64,000 nt of DNA from a bacterium 1XD42-76 (lineage in GTDB: Bacteria; Bacillota; Clostridia; Lachnospirales; Lachnospiraceae), in NCBI GenBank assembly GCA_009917545.1, contig QZDW01000002.1, forward strand, positions 186,001 to 250,000, written 5' to 3'. The notes under the pieces are model-generated. The model did not search any database. It saw nothing but the letters and a program-made list of their open reading frames with translations, and had not been told where the DNA came from. Shown in pieces: positions 35,237 through 44,173 of the stretch (within the stretch, counting starts at the first letter, position 1; every line of letters begins with the position of its first letter). Made by a program: the position numbers and the translations under genes.

Positions 35237-35989
35237 ATGCCGGCAGTTTTTGCTTCCAGGCTTAATTCTTCCCAGAAAACATCCATTACATCCCTCGTCG
35301 CCGCCTGTCAGAAGAAAGACTCTCTTCTCTTGTCCTTTCCTCTCGGGGAGGCTGATTTCTATACTCTCTACTACCTTAACCATACGGTCGTCTCTGCTGC
35401 CGCCTTTACCATGAACGGGACGGATGCCTGTGACTGCACTGCCTTCACCGCTCCCGCATACCGGAATCAGGGATTCTTCTCCCGGCTCTTTGCCAAAGGG
35501 CTCAGACGGCTGCCGGAGGAGACAGAGCTTTTCTTCTACACAGACGGACGCTGCCGGGATACCGAATATGTGTTAAAGGCCCTGGGAGCGGAATGCGTAT
35601 CCAAAGAGCATATGATGGAACTCGCACCGCAGGATCTTGCCGCGCTTGCAGAACGTCCTGCCGGGAAGCCCTCTGCGGCAACGGGATCGCCCGCCGTGAG
35701 CGAACAGATACAGGACGGTGTGCCCATACTCACCTGGCGCGGCTTTGGCGGGTGCGTCTCTGTCGCCTGTCACAGTGAGAGTTATTACCTGTACGGTCTC
35801 GAAATCGCACCGGAATTTCGCGGAAACGGGAACGGCAGGCGGCTCCTTTTTGAGACGCTCGTTTCGCTTTGTACGCGCAGATGTATGCCGGTCAGGCTGC
35901 AGGTATCCGGCAGCAATGATACTGCCCTTTCCCTCTATAAAAAAACAGGATTCCGGATCACCGAAACCCTGTTCTGCTATCTTTATTAA
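35237..35989 (+). CDS. Tandem GNAT-domain acetyltransferase
   Basis: A 250-residue protein with two GNAT-like domains. The first (about 35-115) has a degenerate acetyl-CoA loop (TAPAYRNQGFFSRLF); the second (about 160-250) has a good Q/RxxGxG/A site in EIAPEFRGNGNGRRLL and the C-terminal SLYKKTGF motif. A Pro/Ala/Ser linker joins them at about 128-150. The substrate is unknown. GGAGG precedes the ATG. Tandem GNAT proteins often acylate metabolites or antibiotics, but nothing here indicates which. Confidence 0.82.
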   Translation: MPAVFASRLNSSQKTSITSLVAACQKKDSLLLSFPLGEADFYTLYYLNHTVVSAAAFTMNGTDACDCTAFTAPAYRNQGFFSRLFAKGLRRLPEETELFFYTDGRCRDTEYVLKALGAECVSKEHMMELAPQDLAALAERPAGKPSAATGSPAVSEQIQDGVPILTWRGFGGCVSVACHSESYYLYGLEIAPEFRGNGNGRRLLFETLVSLCTRRCMPVRLQVSGSNDTALSLYKKTGFRITETLFCYLY

Positions 35990-36045
35990 GATATGCATGT
36001 TCGTTGTGCTGCTGCCTTTTACACGATATCCTGCGGTCTGTATCC

Positions 36046-36771
36046 CTAATTTCTGTCAAGATGCAGTGCCCATCTCGGGCACTCCTTATCCTCGATCTTC
36101 TGACGGATAGACAGCATCTTAAGGTCGGTCTGGGCGATGATCTCCGCACATGCCCGCAGTTCGTCGCTGATCTCTTCTGAATCGTCCAGATTGCGCTTAT
36201 ACTTCATCTGATGGTCCAGACTGGCCCAGAAATCCATCGCAATCGTCCGTATCTGAACTTCTACCTGCATATTCTCCTTCCGGTCGGAAAAAAAGACGGG
36301 AATCTCGATAATCATATGATAGCTTCGGTAGCCGTTTACCTTGGGGCAGCGTATGTAGTCCTTTACCATCTTGACATTTACATCATCCTGATGCGCCAGC
36401 ATTTCCGCCACCAGGTAGATGTCGTCCACAAAGGAACAGATCACACGCAGTCCGGCCACATCATAAAGGTTCTCGGAAATCGACTTGACCGTCAGTGGAC
36501 AGCCTCTCCTCTGGAGCTTCTCGAGGATACTCAGGGGCTTCTTTACCCTTGATTTTATCATCTGAATCGGGTTTCTCTGATTCCTTACTGCCAGATCATC
36601 ATTCAGCACTTCAAGCTTTGTCTTGACCTCCCGGATCGCGCACATATACATCATCATCAGTTCCCGGAACTGTTTTGCCTCTCCGATAAAATTCTCCGGT
36701 ATCTCGACGACCACCGGTGCATTGATTGCAGACTGCACCAGCTCGCCATTTGGGTTCATACCGATGTTCAT
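36046..36771 (-). CDS. Small alarmone synthetase (RelQ/YjbM type)
   Basis: A 241-residue (p)ppGpp synthetase without hydrolase or regulatory domains. The synthetase site is seen in IKSRVKKPLSILEKL, DVAGLRVICSFVDDIY (metal aspartate) and NGYRSYHMI, with EVQIRTIAMDFWASLDHQMKYK as the second conserved block. Length fits RelQ (about 210-240). Such enzymes make alarmones in response to cell-envelope or other stress, set by expression level. GAGG is 5 nt before the ATG and a TTGTGG-N17-TATAAT promoter is upstream. Confidence 0.93.
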   Translation of the reverse strand: MNIGMNPNGELVQSAINAPVVVEIPENFIGEAKQFRELMMMYMCAIREVKTKLEVLNDDLAVRNQRNPIQMIKSRVKKPLSILEKLQRRGCPLTVKSISENLYDVAGLRVICSFVDDIYLVAEMLAHQDDVNVKMVKDYIRCPKVNGYRSYHMIIEIPVFFSDRKENMQVEVQIRTIAMDFWASLDHQMKYKRNLDDSEEISDELRACAEIIAQTDLKMLSIRQKIEDKECPRWALHLDRN

Positions 36772-36806
36772 TGGTACACCTCACATTTTTGTTATACTAT
36801 TACTTA

Positions 36807-36835
36807 ATTATACAGGAAATTGTCTTTTCCCACAA
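36807..36835 (-). promoter_or_regulatory. Promoter of the alarmone synthetase gene
   Basis: On the minus strand TTGTGG (36830-36835), a 17-nt spacer and TATAAT (36807-36812), 36 nt before the ATG. Confidence 0.8.
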
Positions 36836-36882
36836 GAATGTAAATGTGAATTTTCTATTAACTCTTTGGAACATAGAATCTC

Positions 36883-36911
36883 TTTACAAGCAGCTAAAAC
36901 CGTGCTATGAT
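36883..36911 (+). promoter_or_regulatory. Promoter of the D-amino-acid transaminase gene
   Basis: TTTACA (36883-36888), a 17-nt spacer and TATGAT (36906-36911). It leaves a leader of about 118 nt before the ATG. Confidence 0.7.
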
Positions 36912-36999
36912 AAGTCTATCAAGCAGCATCTATTAACCGCATGGTGTAGACAGAGCTCTTTTTTACCGTACGGCCTGCCTTTTGCCATGCCCAAAGACA

Positions 37000-37020
37000 G
37001 ATAAGCCGCAACCGCTTATC
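37000..37020 (+). promoter_or_regulatory. Hairpin next to the transaminase ribosome site
   Basis: GATAAGC and GCTTATC form a perfect 7-bp stem with a 7-nt loop, ending 3 nt before GAGGGGTAGG and the ATG at 37037. An outer pair GCATGG/CCATGC is found at about 36939 and 36985. It could affect translation; no known riboswitch is recognised. Confidence 0.4.
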
Positions 37021-37036
37021 GAATGAGGGGTAGGAT

Positions 37037-37885
37037 ATGAAAACACTGGGGTATTACAATGGTAACTTTGGTCCTCTTGAAGAAATGACCGTACCGATGA
37101 ATGACCGCGCCTGCTATTTCGGAGACGGAGTCTACGAAGCGACGCTCGCCAAAAACGGCGTTATTTTCGCTCTGAGAGAGCATTTAGACCGCTTTTTCAA
37201 CAGTGCGGGGCTTCTTAAAATCGAGATTCCCTACACGAGAGAGGAGATCACCTCCATCCTTTATGACATGCTTGCCAAGATGGATGATTCCGAGATCTTC
37301 ATCTACTGGCAGATAACGAGAGGTACCGGGATCCGTCAGCATCAGTTCCCGGAGACTGGCGTGAAGTCTAACTTCTGGATTTTCATGAAGCCCGGAAAGC
37401 ACGGGGATTCCACGAAGCGCCTTAAACTCACCACAACAGAGGACACACGTTTCCTCCACTGTAACATCAAGACGCTCAATCTGCTGCCGAATGTAGTTGC
37501 TGCACAGAAGGCAGAGGAGGAAGGCTGCGATGAGTGTATCTTCCACCGCGGCGATATTGTGACCGAATGCGCACACAGCAATGTTTCCATCATTAAGAAC
37601 GGCGTATTTCTTTCACATCCAACCGATCATTACATCCTGCCCGGTATCACCCGCATGCATATCATCCAGATCTGCAAGGAAAACGGCATTCCGGTTGACG
37701 AGACTCCGTTTACCATGCAGCAGCTCATGGACGCGGATGAAGTGATTGTTTCCAGTAGCACCAAGTTCTGTGCCGCTGCATCCGAGATTGAAGGCAAACC
37801 GGTTGGTGGGAAAGCTCCTGAGCTTGTTAAGCTGATTCAGGAAAAGTATCTTCAGAAATTTGAGGCTGAGACCTCCGGAAAATAA
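37037..37885 (+). CDS. dat: D-amino-acid (class IV) aminotransferase
   Basis: A 282-residue PLP enzyme. Lysine in LHCNIKTLNLLPNVVA (about 137-152) is the cofactor lysine, and the fold-type IV pattern EGCDECIFHRGDIVTECAHSN is intact. It resembles the D-alanine transaminases that link D-Ala and D-Glu pools for peptidoglycan; the branched-chain aminotransferase is a more distant alternative. Length and motifs are typical. It lies alone between divergent and convergent neighbours, with its own promoter and terminator. Confidence 0.88.
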   Translation: MKTLGYYNGNFGPLEEMTVPMNDRACYFGDGVYEATLAKNGVIFALREHLDRFFNSAGLLKIEIPYTREEITSILYDMLAKMDDSEIFIYWQITRGTGIRQHQFPETGVKSNFWIFMKPGKHGDSTKRLKLTTTEDTRFLHCNIKTLNLLPNVVAAQKAEEEGCDECIFHRGDIVTECAHSNVSIIKNGVFLSHPTDHYILPGITRMHIIQICKENGIPVDETPFTMQQLMDADEVIVSSSTKFCAAASEIEGKPVGGKAPELVKLIQEKYLQKFEAETSGK

Positions 37886-37921
37886 TGTGACATGCGATAA
37901 GCAGAACAGGAACGCGTTTTT

Positions 37922-37954
37922 AAGGGGCGGTGTGACTTTTGTCATGCCGCCCTT
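37922..37954 (+). terminator. Terminator between dat and the glycosyltransferase operon
   Basis: GGGCGGTGTGAC (37924-37935) pairs with GTCATGCCGCCC (37940-37951), TTTT loop, one small internal bulge, followed by TTT. It can serve both the plus-strand dat and the minus-strand operon. Confidence 0.75.
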
Positions 37955-37966
37955 TCATATGCTGCG

Positions 37967-39391
37967 CTACCGCGCTTCGTTATGCCGTACCCGCTTGATG
38001 GTTCCCCAGGTTTCTTTATTTTTCCGATAGCCGAGAAAGGCGTTGAGACGGATGAAATCAAAGACAAACCGGAAAAAGATATTTTCGATCAGGCACATGA
38101 TGCAGGCCCGAAATACATCCTGACGGCTGATGCGGATATTCTGCGTATAGATCCGCTGGAAAAATGCCGTGATCGTCAGAATGGAGCTGTAAACGGCAAA
38201 CAGCAGATAGAACCGGAGCATAAACGTCGTATTGAGCATCCCCACCACAGCTGCTGTAACCATTCCGGCCAGCCCTATGACTTCGATGATCGGCGAATAC
38301 AGCTCATAGAGCAGATAATAAAGATAGGAAACTGTGCCTACCATTCCAAAGCGGGACTTCAGGAGCATAAAACGGTATCTTGTAATACACTGAAACAGAC
38401 CGATATGCCACCGGCGGCGCTGTTTGAAGAGATCCGGCAGCGTCGAAGGGGCCTGGCTCCAGCAGACCGCATTGGGCTCGTACCGTATCGAATACCGCTC
38501 CATGTTGTTCCGGCAGTAGGCATGGAGTTTTGCCACCAGCTCCATATCCTCACCCAGCACATCTGTGGCATATCCGCCGGCAGCAATAACTACATTCTTT
38601 TTGAACAGGCCGAACGCACCGGAGATAATCAGATTTCCATTGAAGCCGTCCAGAAGAATCCGGGAGGCTAAAAAGGAACGGTCATACTCCATAACCTGCA
38701 TACAGGTCAGGAAATTCCAGGGCAGATGATAGCTCAGCTCCCGGTGGGCATTCACCCCCTCCCCCGGGCTGAAGCGGATACACTGGGCCACGCGGATTAA
38801 GCCCCCCACGGCCACCACATCATCATCTTCCATCACAGGCTGGACGATACGTTCCAGCGAATCCCACTGGAGCACAGAGTCTGCGTCGATACAGAGGAAA
38901 TACGGATACTGGGAAGCGTTGATACCGGCATTCAGCGCATCGCCCTTACCGCCGTTCTCCTTCCGTAACAGGGTCAGCCGGATCCTGGTGTCAGGAGCCT
39001 CATAAACGGCTTTGATCGCTTTGCAGGGAATACTGAGGCGGATGGGACGGCTGACCTCCTTCATATGGAAATAATCAATCAGCACCTGGCTTGTATTGTC
39101 ACGGGATCCGTCGTCAACAACGATCACCTCATAGAGCTGATAATCCAGTTTTAGCAGGGACTGCACATTATCTAAAATCGTAACCTCTTCGTTATGGGCA
39201 GGCACCAGAATGGAGACCGGAAAGTAAAACTCATGCTTCAGTTCGTTTTTTATGGCGCGCATCCGGTCCAGGCGGTAAAGCCGCCAAGCTCCCATTGCCA
39301 CGGACAGGAACAGATAGGAAGCGTAAAGCAGCAGATACAAAAGGAAAAATACTTCCATCCCCCTGAGAACCTGAAAAATGATCTGACTCAT
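37967..39391 (-). CDS. Membrane family 2 glycosyltransferase (PgaC/BcsA-like)
   Basis: A 474-residue processive-type transferase. An N-terminal helix (about 12-32) precedes the GT-A domain: VSILVPAHNEE, VVDDGSRDN (93-), IDADSVL (DxD, 169-171), the GED acid of GYATDVLGEDMELV and QRRRWHIG (the QxxRW motif of processive enzymes). Three to four C-terminal helices form a channel region. This is the layout of cellulose, hyaluronan or poly-N-acetylglucosamine synthases. It is the last gene of the seven-gene operon and its start overlaps the HEAT gene by 4 nt. The sugar substrate is unknown. Confidence 0.9.
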   Translation of the reverse strand: MSQIIFQVLRGMEVFFLLYLLLYASYLFLSVAMGAWRLYRLDRMRAIKNELKHEFYFPVSILVPAHNEEVTILDNVQSLLKLDYQLYEVIVVDDGSRDNTSQVLIDYFHMKEVSRPIRLSIPCKAIKAVYEAPDTRIRLTLLRKENGGKGDALNAGINASQYPYFLCIDADSVLQWDSLERIVQPVMEDDDVVAVGGLIRVAQCIRFSPGEGVNAHRELSYHLPWNFLTCMQVMEYDRSFLASRILLDGFNGNLIISGAFGLFKKNVVIAAGGYATDVLGEDMELVAKLHAYCRNNMERYSIRYEPNAVCWSQAPSTLPDLFKQRRRWHIGLFQCITRYRFMLLKSRFGMVGTVSYLYYLLYELYSPIIEVIGLAGMVTAAVVGMLNTTFMLRFYLLFAVYSSILTITAFFQRIYTQNIRISRQDVFRACIMCLIENIFFRFVFDFIRLNAFLGYRKNKETWGTIKRVRHNEAR

Positions 39392-40491
39392 ACCGCTGCC
39401 AGCACCTCCTTTTCTTTCTTCTCTTCTTCGGCAGCAGGCCTGGCGCCGAGGATATATTCCAGCATTTCCACTGCATAGCGGTCTTTGCCGGAGTCTATTC
39501 CGGTCTCTTCCCAGGTCATGCCAAGTATTTTCAGGGAGCGGGCTGCATTCTGACGGACATACCAGTTGGGGCTGCGAAGCGCCTCCTTTAGAACCTGCCG
39601 GGTCTCATCATCCGGGTAAGAGGCAAGGGACGCTGCTGCCGCGATGGCAAGCTCCCTGTCTCTGGCCGTCTCCCCCTTCACCAGCTGCAAAAGCACCGGT
39701 CTGGCGCATGGGACGGCATGGCGGCGGAAATAGCGCACCAGCGCGAATCGGGTCTCTGTGGGAAGCTGCTCCGTTTGCAGCGCTCTCAGGAAATTTTCCG
39801 CAAAGCCGTCCCCGCTCAGGGTATCGGCAAACCGGAGGATTCCCACCTGAAAACACTCGGTCAGCTGGCCCCGGCGGCTCCACAGACGGGCAGCCAGAAG
39901 CTCTTTCTCTCCCTGAAACCGGTTCAGCCCATCCGATAAAAGCCTGGAATCATGATACCATCCCCGCTGGCTCATCAGAAGAAACGCGTGTTCCACCGGC
40001 TGGATATTCCCAAGGGCATACAGGGCGCTCAGTACATTCTCCCTGCTGTATACTGTAGAACGATCCAGATATCCCAGGAGCTGCTCCGGCAACGGATCCT
40101 GCTGATCTTTTTCCGGCGGATAAAAGGCGGCGACCACATAGGCGAAAAACGCCTGTTCCATCGCCTCCTTTTCCCGGTACGTTTTCGCAAGTGCCAGGAT
40201 CAGTGAACCGTTTTCCCGGAAGAATGCCTCTGTCTCCTGGCTTCGGCTCTCTAAAGCCTCATGAAAGGCCATGAGTTCCTGGATATTCTGCAGGCGTCGG
40301 AACACCTTCCCTGAATCCCACACAGGGCTTCCCTCTGCAAAGCTGTCCAGATATGTATTCCAGTGCCGGATCTTTTTCTGCTGCCGCCGTCTGACCCGGT
40401 CGGAACGGAATATGTACAGCAGATTAAAGATCAGAAGGACAGCGCAGATAAAGATGTAAAAGTAAATTACCGCCCTGACCTGCATCCGCAT
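39388..40491 (-). CDS. Membrane-anchored HEAT-repeat protein
   Basis: A 367-residue protein. A hydrophobic helix (about 7-27) anchors it, then a charged linker (RRRQQKK) and an all-helical domain of about 300 residues. The part from about 265-330 shows clear HEAT repeats (DRELAIAAAASLASYPDDETRQVL ends, then NWYVRQNAARSLKIL). It may be a scaffold that holds the glycosyltransferase next to the CotH or TIM-barrel proteins. It overlaps the transferase gene and follows the large secreted protein by 1 nt, so all three are coupled. Function inferred only. Confidence 0.82.
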   Translation of the reverse strand: MRMQVRAVIYFYIFICAVLLIFNLLYIFRSDRVRRRQQKKIRHWNTYLDSFAEGSPVWDSGKVFRRLQNIQELMAFHEALESRSQETEAFFRENGSLILALAKTYREKEAMEQAFFAYVVAAFYPPEKDQQDPLPEQLLGYLDRSTVYSRENVLSALYALGNIQPVEHAFLLMSQRGWYHDSRLLSDGLNRFQGEKELLAARLWSRRGQLTECFQVGILRFADTLSGDGFAENFLRALQTEQLPTETRFALVRYFRRHAVPCARPVLLQLVKGETARDRELAIAAAASLASYPDDETRQVLKEALRSPNWYVRQNAARSLKILGMTWEETGIDSGKDRYAVEMLEYILGARPAAEEEKKEKEVLAAV

Positions 40492-40492
40492 T

Positions 40493-42619
40493 TCAATCTC
40501 CCCCTTTCCAATACGCCTGCATAATATAATAGCTTTCTTTCAGCCGTTCCCGGTACTTCACACTCTTCCAGCCTTTGACCGGAAAGGCTTTCATAGAAAT
40601 CTCCCCATCTGCATTGGCCCGGGCGGCTCCCATCCAGATCTCCCGGATCCGCCTGAACTCCACGCCGTAGTGCTGATAATAATCCCGGTGGACCATCATG
40701 GAGGCAGGTGAGCCCACATTCAAAAGGAGCCAGGGAAGGCGGAGCTCCACACATCCCTCCCCGAAGCAGAAATCTGCCAGAGAATTATAATCTTCCGATT
40801 CATAATTTCCGTTTCCATGAATCAGGTGCCCGGTTTCCCATACCCCGAGGCGCTGGAGGGGCCTGGACTCCGGGGTCAGCGTATCCACGAGCAGTGGATT
40901 CTGCACCGCCATTCTTACTGTCACAAAGGTTTTACTGTCCTTTTCCGGAAACAGGAGAAACGGATCGTTTCCCTGTGTCTCGTAAAGGAATCGTTCCCGC
41001 AGAGGATCCCAGCGTTCCTGTACCATCAGACGGCTCTTGTCTGTCCCGTCCAGGCAGAAGATAACGTCTGCATCCCGCTCAAACGCCAGGGAGGCATTGC
41101 TGCTGGAACGGCTTCCCACTTCAGGAGAAAGATCGAATGGCACATAGACCGGTTCCTCCCGGTTTACGCCTTCTAACAGCAGATAAAGCCCTTCCGCATC
41201 ATAGCGGGCCGACAGCCGCAGGCCGTTTTGCTCTGACAGAAGATCCGCAGGCGTCCACTCGGAGGGGTCCCCGTCTATCATACACACGGCCTCCTCCCCG
41301 GGAGCAAAGGCCATCAGGCCGTAATTTTGATTGGCTGTCTGCAAATCATGCCACAGATAATGCTCCGCAGGCACCCCGGCAAAGGCCGTATTCCAGCTTC
41401 TCCGTTCCCACTCGTCCTGCCAGGTGGAGATGAAGCCCCCGTCCCAGCCACAGGCTTCCAGCGTCCGGCCGACCATTTCCAGCCGGCGCCCCTGTTCCTC
41501 CTCACTCAAAGAGGCCATGTACCGGACAGCCGCCCCGCGGCCCGAGGAAAATCCATAGCCTGCCGCCAGGATCGGCATGGTGTGGTAACGGCCCATCAGT
41601 TCCAGATAACCACCATACGGCTGATCGGTAGACAGTCCCTCCAGGAGCGGTGCAATGGCCTGCCTCTGCCTAGCAGAGAGCCTCTCCACAAAGGTATCGC
41701 AAAAGTCATAGAGACGGTAGGCTGCAAAGCGCCCTGCCTTCATAGAAGGCAAAGCTGTCACATGTTCCGGATCCGTCCGGGCGTGTTTCTCCAGCTGCCG
41801 GGCGTAGACCTCCTCATATTCCAGAAAATCGCAGGAGGGGTCACAGAGAAACCCGACGGGCCGCTGTGCACTGTATTTATCTGTCTCATAGGCAGTGATT
41901 TCATCCATGACCCGCGCCATCGCCGCTTCAAAAGGAGTGGCATCCTCTGTTGTCCGGAAATAAGTCCCCTGATAGGCCCCGGAGCGTATGGTACTGTGAT
42001 CCGTATAGGAAATGGTATCAGAGTGCCATTCCGTACCCACCAGAAAGCCCACCACCCAGCGGGAAACATCCCGTCGGTAGACACCGCCGCTCCGGATTCC
42101 CACGGCAGGCATATCCCTCCTCCCGTGGATGATATCCACCAGGGCTTTGCCGTCCTTTAACAGAGCGCCCAGAAATTCCCTGTCATAAGCGTCTTTGGCC
42201 CCGTCGCCCACATCATTCTCCAAGTTGGTTCCCTGAAGCAGGTAAAGCGGAGCCGTGTGGGTTGTATTATAGGTGTAGAGAGCATTATAGAAGTCATCAT
42301 TCATCACATTCGTAACCCGGACAGCATTGGCCCCCATCTCTTTGACCGCCCCGAACCAGCGAAGATAATCCTCCTCCCCGGCGTCACAGGCAGTGGCGTA
42401 GTGCCCAGGCCGCCCGGCAGACATATCGACTCCTCTGAGGATAAACGGAACGTAATTCTGTCCGTCCCAGTACAAAAGCTCTGTCCCCTCTGCCCGAAAA
42501 GGGACGCTTACAGAAGGACGCTCACCGAAATGCAGGTAAAAGCCGCGATAAAACACGGCCCAGTAACCCCCAATCACTGCCGCCAACAACAAAAGAGCTG
42601 CTGCTATAAATCGTTTCAT
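40493..42619 (-). CDS. Large secreted glycosidase-like protein
   Basis: A 708-residue exported protein. The hydrophobic start (about 3-22) is a signal anchor. Residues 45-420 have the look of a glycoside-hydrolase TIM barrel (ILRGVDMSAG, ANAVRVTNVMNDDFYNALY, VVGFLVGTEWHSD, and a late WDGGFISTWQDEWERRSW acidic site), and residues 455-680 form a beta-rich carbohydrate-binding-like region. I do not recognise a numbered family. It is fifth in the operon, between CotH and HEAT. Hydrolysis, trimming or transfer of the surface polymer is the natural guess, not a demonstrated role. Confidence 0.75.
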   Translation of the reverse strand: MKRFIAAALLLLAAVIGGYWAVFYRGFYLHFGERPSVSVPFRAEGTELLYWDGQNYVPFILRGVDMSAGRPGHYATACDAGEEDYLRWFGAVKEMGANAVRVTNVMNDDFYNALYTYNTTHTAPLYLLQGTNLENDVGDGAKDAYDREFLGALLKDGKALVDIIHGRRDMPAVGIRSGGVYRRDVSRWVVGFLVGTEWHSDTISYTDHSTIRSGAYQGTYFRTTEDATPFEAAMARVMDEITAYETDKYSAQRPVGFLCDPSCDFLEYEEVYARQLEKHARTDPEHVTALPSMKAGRFAAYRLYDFCDTFVERLSARQRQAIAPLLEGLSTDQPYGGYLELMGRYHTMPILAAGYGFSSGRGAAVRYMASLSEEEQGRRLEMVGRTLEACGWDGGFISTWQDEWERRSWNTAFAGVPAEHYLWHDLQTANQNYGLMAFAPGEEAVCMIDGDPSEWTPADLLSEQNGLRLSARYDAEGLYLLLEGVNREEPVYVPFDLSPEVGSRSSSNASLAFERDADVIFCLDGTDKSRLMVQERWDPLRERFLYETQGNDPFLLFPEKDSKTFVTVRMAVQNPLLVDTLTPESRPLQRLGVWETGHLIHGNGNYESEDYNSLADFCFGEGCVELRLPWLLLNVGSPASMMVHRDYYQHYGVEFRRIREIWMGAARANADGEISMKAFPVKGWKSVKYRERLKESYYIMQAYWKGGD

Positions 42620-42631
42620 TCCCGTCTCCTC

Positions 42632-44173
42632 CTAACCCAGCACCTGGTTGGCAAACCGTGAGGGGTGACAGTACTGCTGCAGAGAGTCGATATGCTCGTC
42701 CATCCACCTGCCCCGGTCCACGATATAGTCCATCATCCACTCCACTGCTTCACGGTAGCCGGAGGGATTCACATCCTGCAGAGTTTCACCGCTCTCCGGT
42801 TCAGGACGCTGGCGTTCCCGCTTGCTCAGGTTCTCCGGATCAAAGGTGTAGCCCCAAAGGTCATAATTCCTCTCCACAGCGCTGCCAAGCCACTCTTCGA
42901 TCTCCTTTTCATAGCTCAAAAGGCTCTCTTCGGAAAGGATTCCCCGGCGCAGCTCGCGGTAACGGGAAATCACCTGCTCTACGAATTCCTTATCCTGCAT
43001 TAATTTAGCATACCAGGCCCTCTGAGACAGCAGAAATTCCCGGCTGGAAATAGGCCGCAGGAAATTATTGAAAGCATTGTTGTAATCCCATACCGGTCCG
43101 ATGGACAGCCTGCCTCTTGCATCCCGGTAAAAATAGGTAGAGGCCGCAAAGGTGTCATTGATCCCGAAAAACTCCATCAGGATATAATAATTTACAAAAG
43201 AATCCATATCCAGCTCCTGTTTCCAGTTGCTGGTCCCGTCCAGCATCCATGTGGAATAGAGCATCCGCTCCACTCCGTTGTAATCTGCCTGGACATACTC
43301 CTGTACCTGCCGGGTCTGGCTGGCTGTTCCGGGGTACAGAAGTTCCAGATGGCGTCCCGGCTCCATCCGGTAGGAATAGAGGCTGAAATTGTCCAGAACC
43401 TTTGCCGGAGTGGTGTACGGCTCGATGCGGACCAGATAACTCAGTACCGGATCGCCCGGTTCATATTCCCGCAGATCCAGACGGTTTTCGTCCACGTCGA
43501 TGGTCTCCATCAAGAGATAGACGCCCTGATACTCTCCATCCAGAACCACTTCGCAGAAGCGGGTGTCGGGCACCCATGTCCCCATCACTTCGGCTGAAAG
43601 GTTCATGCACATATAGTTGCGCATCAGCGTCTTATCCAGAAAAGGCCCGTGGAGAGCCCACTCCTTTCCGCTTTTCATTCCCAGCAGACTCAACGAACGG
43701 GATATCTGCGGACGATCCGCCTCCACGGTGCGAAGCCGGAAACTTCCCTTAGTAAACCATCGGGAGCTGTTGCCCCGGTAACGGAAAAGAGCTGCTCCCT
43801 CATCGGTCGCCGCACTGTTTTCGTGGTGCCAGACTCCCTCCTCTGACACCGTGGAAAACTGCACCAGGATTTCCTCTTCCCCGAAGTCTCCTGTATAATA
43901 GCCCATAGTGTCCCCGTCCGGTCCCTCATAAGGACGACCCGGGATCGTCTGTCCCCTGGTCTCAATACGGATAATCGGCAGATGAGTGCACAGACGGGCT
44001 TCTCCTTTGCAGACAGAACAGGGGCCCAGCGCCTCTTCAGAGGGCTGTTCCCGGTGCTGCTGATACCGCAGTACACCCGTCCGGTCCCCAAGATCCTGAA
44101 AAAAGACGGACAGCAGTAAGGTGCATACCGCTGTGCCCGCCATGATAACGATGCCGCGCCGCATGGCCGTCAC
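42632..44173 (-). CDS. CotH-kinase-family protein, exported
   Basis: A 513-residue protein with a hydrophobic N-terminal segment (about 7-26). The CotH fold is seen in ALFRYRGNSSRWFTKGSFRL (substrate and ATP-binding lysine region), EWALHGPFLDKTLMRNYMC, GVYLLMETI and LDMDSFVNYYILMEF. The metal motif reads GPVWDYNNAF (D363, with N365 where many CotH kinases have Asp). A CxxC-like set (CSVCKGEARLC, 52-62) is at the N-terminus. CotH proteins are atypical protein or glycan kinases, known from spore coats and host-attachment proteins. The N365 change could weaken or alter catalysis. Its start overlaps DUF4956 by 4 nt. Confidence 0.87.
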   Translation of the reverse strand: MTAMRRGIVIMAGTAVCTLLLSVFFQDLGDRTGVLRYQQHREQPSEEALGPCSVCKGEARLCTHLPIIRIETRGQTIPGRPYEGPDGDTMGYYTGDFGEEEILVQFSTVSEEGVWHHENSAATDEGAALFRYRGNSSRWFTKGSFRLRTVEADRPQISRSLSLLGMKSGKEWALHGPFLDKTLMRNYMCMNLSAEVMGTWVPDTRFCEVVLDGEYQGVYLLMETIDVDENRLDLREYEPGDPVLSYLVRIEPYTTPAKVLDNFSLYSYRMEPGRHLELLYPGTASQTRQVQEYVQADYNGVERMLYSTWMLDGTSNWKQELDMDSFVNYYILMEFFGINDTFAASTYFYRDARGRLSIGPVWDYNNAFNNFLRPISSREFLLSQRAWYAKLMQDKEFVEQVISRYRELRRGILSEESLLSYEKEIEEWLGSAVERNYDLWGYTFDPENLSKRERQRPEPESGETLQDVNPSGYREAVEWMMDYIVDRGRWMDEHIDSLQQYCHPSRFANQVLG

